A stretch of DNA of 64,000 nucleotides, taken from Pseudomonas abietaniphila (GTDB lineage Bacteria; Pseudomonadota; Gammaproteobacteria; Pseudomonadales; Pseudomonadaceae). Where the stretch lies: the NCBI RefSeq assembly GCF_900100795.1, contig NZ_FNCO01000003.1:62001-126000 (forward strand), written 5' to 3'. Both the position numbers and the translations under genes were made by a program. Under the pieces are notes generated by a model. The model did not search any database and was not told where the DNA came from. It was given only the letters and a program-made list of their open reading frames with translations. Position 1 is the stretch's first letter. The number at the start of each line of letters is the position of its first letter. Shown here piece after piece: positions 60,702-64,000 of this stretch.

Positions 60702-61898
60702 TCACGCTCCTTCTCCGATGATCAGGCTGACGTTGTTGCCACCGAAGGCAAACGAGTTGCTCATCAGGCGACGCGGTGAATGGGACTGCAGCGTATCGCC
60801 CGGTTTTACCCAGGCCATGGCAGGCAGGTTTGTATCGGCCTGAGCGTCCCACACATGAGGCGGTAACTGCCGGTCGGGGTTTGCAGGCGACAGGGCCAGC
60901 CAGCAGAACGCCGCTTCCAGTGCGCCTGCCGCGCCGAGGGTATGGCCGCTCAGGGGTTTGGTGGACGAGCACGGCACGCCGTTGGGGAACACTGCGCTGA
61001 CCGCCAGGCTTTCCATCGAGTCGTTGTGTTGGGTCGCCGTGCCGTGCAGGTTCAGATAATCGATCTCATCAGCGTGCACGCCCGCGTTGTTCAGCGCCTT
61101 TTGCATGGCCTGTTGTGCGCCGCGTCCATGGGGTTCTGGCGCGGAAATATGATGGGCGTCGGAGCTGGCGCCGGCACCCAGCAAGGCAATGCGGTGGTCG
61201 CGGCTGGCTTCTCGCGTCATCAGAAACAGCACGGCCGCCTCGCCGATGTTGATGCCGCTGCGGTTGACCGAAAACGGGTTGCAGCGCTCGCTGGAAACCG
61301 CCTCCAGCGATGAAAAACCGTTCAGCGTCAACCGGCACAAACTGTCCACGCCGCCACACAGCACGGCGTCGCACAGGTTCATGTCCAGCAGGCGTCGAGC
61401 ACTCTGCAGTGCGCGGGCGCTAGAGGTGCAGGCGGTGGAAATCACATACGCCGGACCGCTCAATTCAAGCCACGCGCTCAGGAAATTGGCGGGGGCGCTG
61501 AGCTCCTGCTGACGGTAGTCATAGTCTTCGGGAAACGCATCGTCGCGCAGGTACGTGGCAATGCCCCGACTGGCCTCGTCGATACCCGAGGTGCTGGTGC
61601 CGAGGATCACGCCGATGCGGTCACGGCCGTAGCGGGCGATGGCTTGCTTGATGTCGGGCTCGATCTGCAGGGCGGCCGCCAACAGCAGCTGGTTGTTGCG
61701 ACTGGTTTGCTGAACAAGCGCGACCGGGATGTCCGGCAGCGGGCTTCTCACGGCGGCGACCGGCAACGAACGTTCCGGCACCCAACCGCTTTCGGCTTGC
61801 ATGCACGAGGTGTCGCCGGCGAACAGCGTGCGCGCAACGCTTGCGCGGTCGTCGCCCAGCGAGCAGATCAGCCCCAGTGCATTAAGGTAGGCATTCAT
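60702..61898 (-). CDS. Beta-ketoacyl-ACP synthase (ApeO-like)
   Basis: A 398-residue condensing enzyme with an intact triad: Cys in ISTACTSSARAL, His in LHGTATQHND, His in SGHTLGAAGALE. Because the Cys is kept it is the active KS and not a chain-length factor; the latter would be expected upstream of the window. The ATG overlaps the DUF3261 stop (ATGA). Confidence 0.91.
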   Translation of the reverse strand: MNAYLNALGLICSLGDDRASVARTLFAGDTSCMQAESGWVPERSLPVAAVRSPLPDIPVALVQQTSRNNQLLLAAALQIEPDIKQAIARYGRDRIGVILGTSTSGIDEASRGIATYLRDDAFPEDYDYRQQELSAPANFLSAWLELSGPAYVISTACTSSARALQSARRLLDMNLCDAVLCGGVDSLCRLTLNGFSSLEAVSSERCNPFSVNRSGINIGEAAVLFLMTREASRDHRIALLGAGASSDAHHISAPEPHGRGAQQAMQKALNNAGVHADEIDYLNLHGTATQHNDSMESLAVSAVFPNGVPCSSTKPLSGHTLGAAGALEAAFCWLALSPANPDRQLPPHVWDAQADTNLPAMAWVKPGDTLQSHSPRRLMSNSFAFGGNNVSLIIGEGA

Positions 61899-62383
61899 TT
61901 CGAAGCCTTGCCTTCGAGCGGGCTGACGACGTATTTCAGTTCGCCACTTTCCAGGGTGATCCGGAAGATGCCTTCCGACGCGTAATCGACTCGCCAGCGA
62001 TCTTCCATCATGCGCCCGTGGGGCAGCAGCTGGACGCCGGGGTAGTCGAAGCGGACCTCTTGCTCCGAGGTCAGGGCGAACAAAACGGCCGCGAACAACT
62101 CCCGCGCTTCGGGGTTTGGCGGTAACAGCCCGTCAGCCTTCCAGGTGTATTCGCGCAATTGCTGGCGTGCCACCGGAATACCCAGCGGGTCCATCAACGA
62201 CCAGCGCAGGCCATGGCGTTCTTTCTGAACCACCAAGAGCCAGTCCTGACGTTGACCGGCCTGCTCGCGTTGCACATGCAATTGCTGCGGGAACTTGATG
62301 TGCGGGATTTGCGCGGGCAGAGGGGCGTGGCTGGTGCAAGCGCTCAGCAACAGCACGCAAACCAGCAAAAGGGCGCGAATCAT
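61895..62383 (-). CDS. DUF3261 lipoprotein
   Basis: A 162-residue lipoprotein with lipobox LLSAC (Cys16). The mature part matches DUF3261 proteins that always sit in aryl polyene clusters and are thought to help move the pigment-lipid to the outer membrane, in a LolB-like manner; seen WKADGLLPPNPEARELFAAVLFAL and ESGELKYVVSPLEG. Four-base overlaps with both neighbours. Confidence 0.88.
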   Translation of the reverse strand: MIRALLLVCVLLLSACTSHAPLPAQIPHIKFPQQLHVQREQAGQRQDWLLVVQKERHGLRWSLMDPLGIPVARQQLREYTWKADGLLPPNPEARELFAAVLFALTSEQEVRFDYPGVQLLPHGRMMEDRWRVDYASEGIFRITLESGELKYVVSPLEGKASK

Positions 62384-63126
62384 GGTGTGTCACCTTCAAG
62401 TGATGCCTGTGGCGGTTTGCGTGCGACGACATTGACCAATGTCTCTTCACGCTCACCAAAGGGCTTGGGTTTAACCAGTTTCAGACGTTCCAGCACGCCA
62501 AAGTCCCTGGCGCGGCTCCACCACAAATAGGGGTAGGAAACGTTCTGTGCGACAAATTGAAAACCTTCTGTGCGCAGCATGTCCAGATATTGCGCCGCGC
62601 TCTTCTGCACGTGCATCGGATGGCGGAAGAACCAGCGAATTACCCAGGTGTCGATGTAGGCTTCGGTGGACTCGGCGAACAGCAGATAACCCCCCGGCTT
62701 GAGCACGCGATAGAACTCGGCGAGGGCCTTTTCCTGTTCGACCAGGTGATGGAAGGTCTGGTGGCAGAACACCATATCGACGCTGGCATCAGCAAGCGTC
62801 AGGGCGGCGCAGTCACTGCCGATCAGCTCGACGTTCAAACGACGGCGTTGGGCTTCTTCGGCGCTGAGTTTCAGACTGAGCGGGTCGGCATCGACACCGA
62901 GAATCTGCGCCGGGTTGAACACCTTGTGCAGGTACTGAAAGGACTTCCCCTGACCGCAACCGGCGTCGAGTATCACGGGATGGTGTGGCGGCTGCTCGGT
63001 GAACAGGCTGCGCAGGTCGTTGGTCGCGACACGCAGCACGTGATGCTGCCAGGTGTGGCTGCGCAGGAACAGGAACCCCAGCCGGGTTTCTTCGACGTAA
63101 CTGTCGCTGAAGAACTGTTCGCTCAT
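62380..63126 (-). CDS. Class I SAM-dependent methyltransferase
   Basis: A 248-residue methyltransferase. SAM motif I VILDAGCGQGKSFQYL is near residue 51, the acidic LGVDADP loop follows, and the post-II FYRVLKPGGYLLFAES is clear. In aryl polyene clusters such an enzyme methylates the aromatic head group; the exact site cannot be read from sequence. It overlaps both neighbours by four bases. Confidence 0.9.
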   Translation of the reverse strand: MSEQFFSDSYVEETRLGFLFLRSHTWQHHVLRVATNDLRSLFTEQPPHHPVILDAGCGQGKSFQYLHKVFNPAQILGVDADPLSLKLSAEEAQRRRLNVELIGSDCAALTLADASVDMVFCHQTFHHLVEQEKALAEFYRVLKPGGYLLFAESTEAYIDTWVIRWFFRHPMHVQKSAAQYLDMLRTEGFQFVAQNVSYPYLWWSRARDFGVLERLKLVKPKPFGEREETLVNVVARKPPQASLEGDTP

Positions 63127-64000
63127 CGGTCGGTCCTCGCACAGATCTCGGCCAGCATACGCAGGCGGCGCTTGGGTTCGGCAACGAACGGATTGCGCTC
63201 ATCCCACGCATAACCGGCCAGGATCGAACAGATCATGCGGCGAATGTCGTCGGTGCTATCGGGGTAGAAAATGACGTCCTGGAAACCACCTTCGTACCAG
63301 CCCTCGACATACGCGCGGAAGGTGTCCACGCCGCGCTTCAAGGGGACAGCGAACTCGTTTTCCCAGTCCACGGCCTCGCCTTGCAGCTGACGGTGCAGCA
63401 CGCCAGCGGCCATGCTGGCCGAGCGCATGGCGATGGTTACGCCTGACGAAAACACCGGGTCGAGGAACTCCGCTGCGTTTCCCAGCAGCGCGAAGCCCTT
63501 GCCGTGCAAGGTTTTGACGTTGGCCGCGTAGCCCCCGATGGTGCGCGCGGGGGTGTCCCAGACAGCGTTTTGCAGTACGCGGCTCAGGCTCGGTGTTTCG
63601 TCGATGAACGCGCGCAGACAGGCGTCCAGATCGGCAGGCTTGTCTTTAAAGCGCTCTGCGGAGGCGACGACGCCCACCGAGCAGCGACCATCGCTGAACG
63701 GGATCGACCAGAACCACACATCGCGCATCGTGGGGTGAACCGTGACCAGAATTTTCTCGCGATCAAAGCCCTGATCATCGACGCGGTCTTCGACGTGGGT
63801 GAACACCGCCTGACGTAGCGGGAAGTTCGACGGCGCTTCCAGATCCAGCAAGCGGGGCAATACGCGGCCGTAACCGCTGGCGTCCAGTACGAAGCCTGCC
63901 TGCACTCGGTAGGCGGTGCCATCGGCGCGCTGTACGTCGAGCACCGGTTGCTCGCCTGCAAAGTCAGCCGCCGTGATGGTTTGCTGGTAACGGATTTCCA
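63123..64000 (-). CDS. FAD-dependent oxidoreductase (partial, N-terminus outside window)
   Basis: The frame is open from the window edge to a stop at 63123-63125, giving about 292 residues of a flavin-dependent oxidoreductase related to geranylgeranyl reductases and tryptophan halogenases. Seen: VLDASGYGRVLPRLLDL (FAD-contact region) and GFALLGNAAEFLDPVFSSGVTIAMRSA, the second FAD-binding motif with LDPVFSSG. The N-terminal GxGxxG lies beyond 64000. It is common in aryl polyene clusters, where its role is uncertain. The four-base overlap with the methyltransferase puts it in the same operon. Confidence 0.88.
   Translation of the reverse strand, partial: EIRYQQTITAADFAGEQPVLDVQRADGTAYRVQAGFVLDASGYGRVLPRLLDLEAPSNFPLRQAVFTHVEDRVDDQGFDREKILVTVHPTMRDVWFWSIPFSDGRCSVGVVASAERFKDKPADLDACLRAFIDETPSLSRVLQNAVWDTPARTIGGYAANVKTLHGKGFALLGNAAEFLDPVFSSGVTIAMRSASMAAGVLHRQLQGEAVDWENEFAVPLKRGVDTFRAYVEGWYEGGFQDVIFYPDSTDDIRRMICSILAGYAWDERNPFVAEPKRRLRMLAEICARTDR

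Overview
The window is chromosomal DNA from a gamma-proteobacterium of the genus Pseudomonas (fluorescens/syringae-like lineage; species not resolved). The evidence is the gene order ubiB-ubiJ-ubiE / pha cluster / hslUV / SPOR gene-argS-priA / rpmE / malic enzyme / ponA / pilMNOPQ-aroKB-damX / gltBD / hemE, which as I recall it matches the P. aeruginosa PAO1 order. High GC with strong codon bias, class II PHA synthases and many palindromic GTAGGAGC-type extragenic repeats agree with this.

Layout. 1-2732 (minus): ubiquinone genes ubiE, ubiJ and a truncated ubiB. 2874-10416: medium-chain-length polyhydroxyalkanoate locus, with a small PHA-linked protein and phaI-phaF on plus converging on phaC1-phaZ-phaC2-phaD on minus. 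10769-18438 (minus): DUF971 gene, hslVU heat-shock protease with a visible sigma-32 promoter, FtsN-like SPOR gene, argS and priA. 18607-21105 (plus): rpmE, secreted nuclease, malic enzyme. 21270-23747 (minus): PBP1A. 23954-32279 (plus): pilMNOPQ, aroK, aroB, damX-like gene. 32639-38625 (plus): glutamate synthase gltB and gltD. 38789-42041: two tandem exported amidase-family paralogs, placed between gltD and hemE. 42140-43204: hemE.

43256-54912 looks like an accessory block. An AT-rich leader is followed by a GbpA-like lytic polysaccharide monooxygenase (LPMO) precursor, a small cytochrome b561 overlapping gspC, and a complete gspC-to-gspM type II secretion operon without its own prepilin peptidase. 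I infer a dedicated chitin or GlcNAc-polymer attack locus in which the secretion system exports the LPMO and possibly other substrates. This is the most interesting system here.

54928-57202: divergent MFS transporter and LysR regulator with a palindrome between them. 57326-64000 (minus): the distal part of an aryl-polyene-type (type II fatty acid/polyketide-like) gene cluster: FAD oxidoreductase (cut by the window edge), methyltransferase, DUF3261 lipoprotein, ketosynthase, hotdog dehydratase, ketoreductase, second ketosynthase, then two small exported proteins in the same apparent operon.

No tRNA, rRNA, CRISPR array, insertion sequence or prophage gene was seen. Intergenic space is dominated by nine inverted pairs of REP-type repeats.
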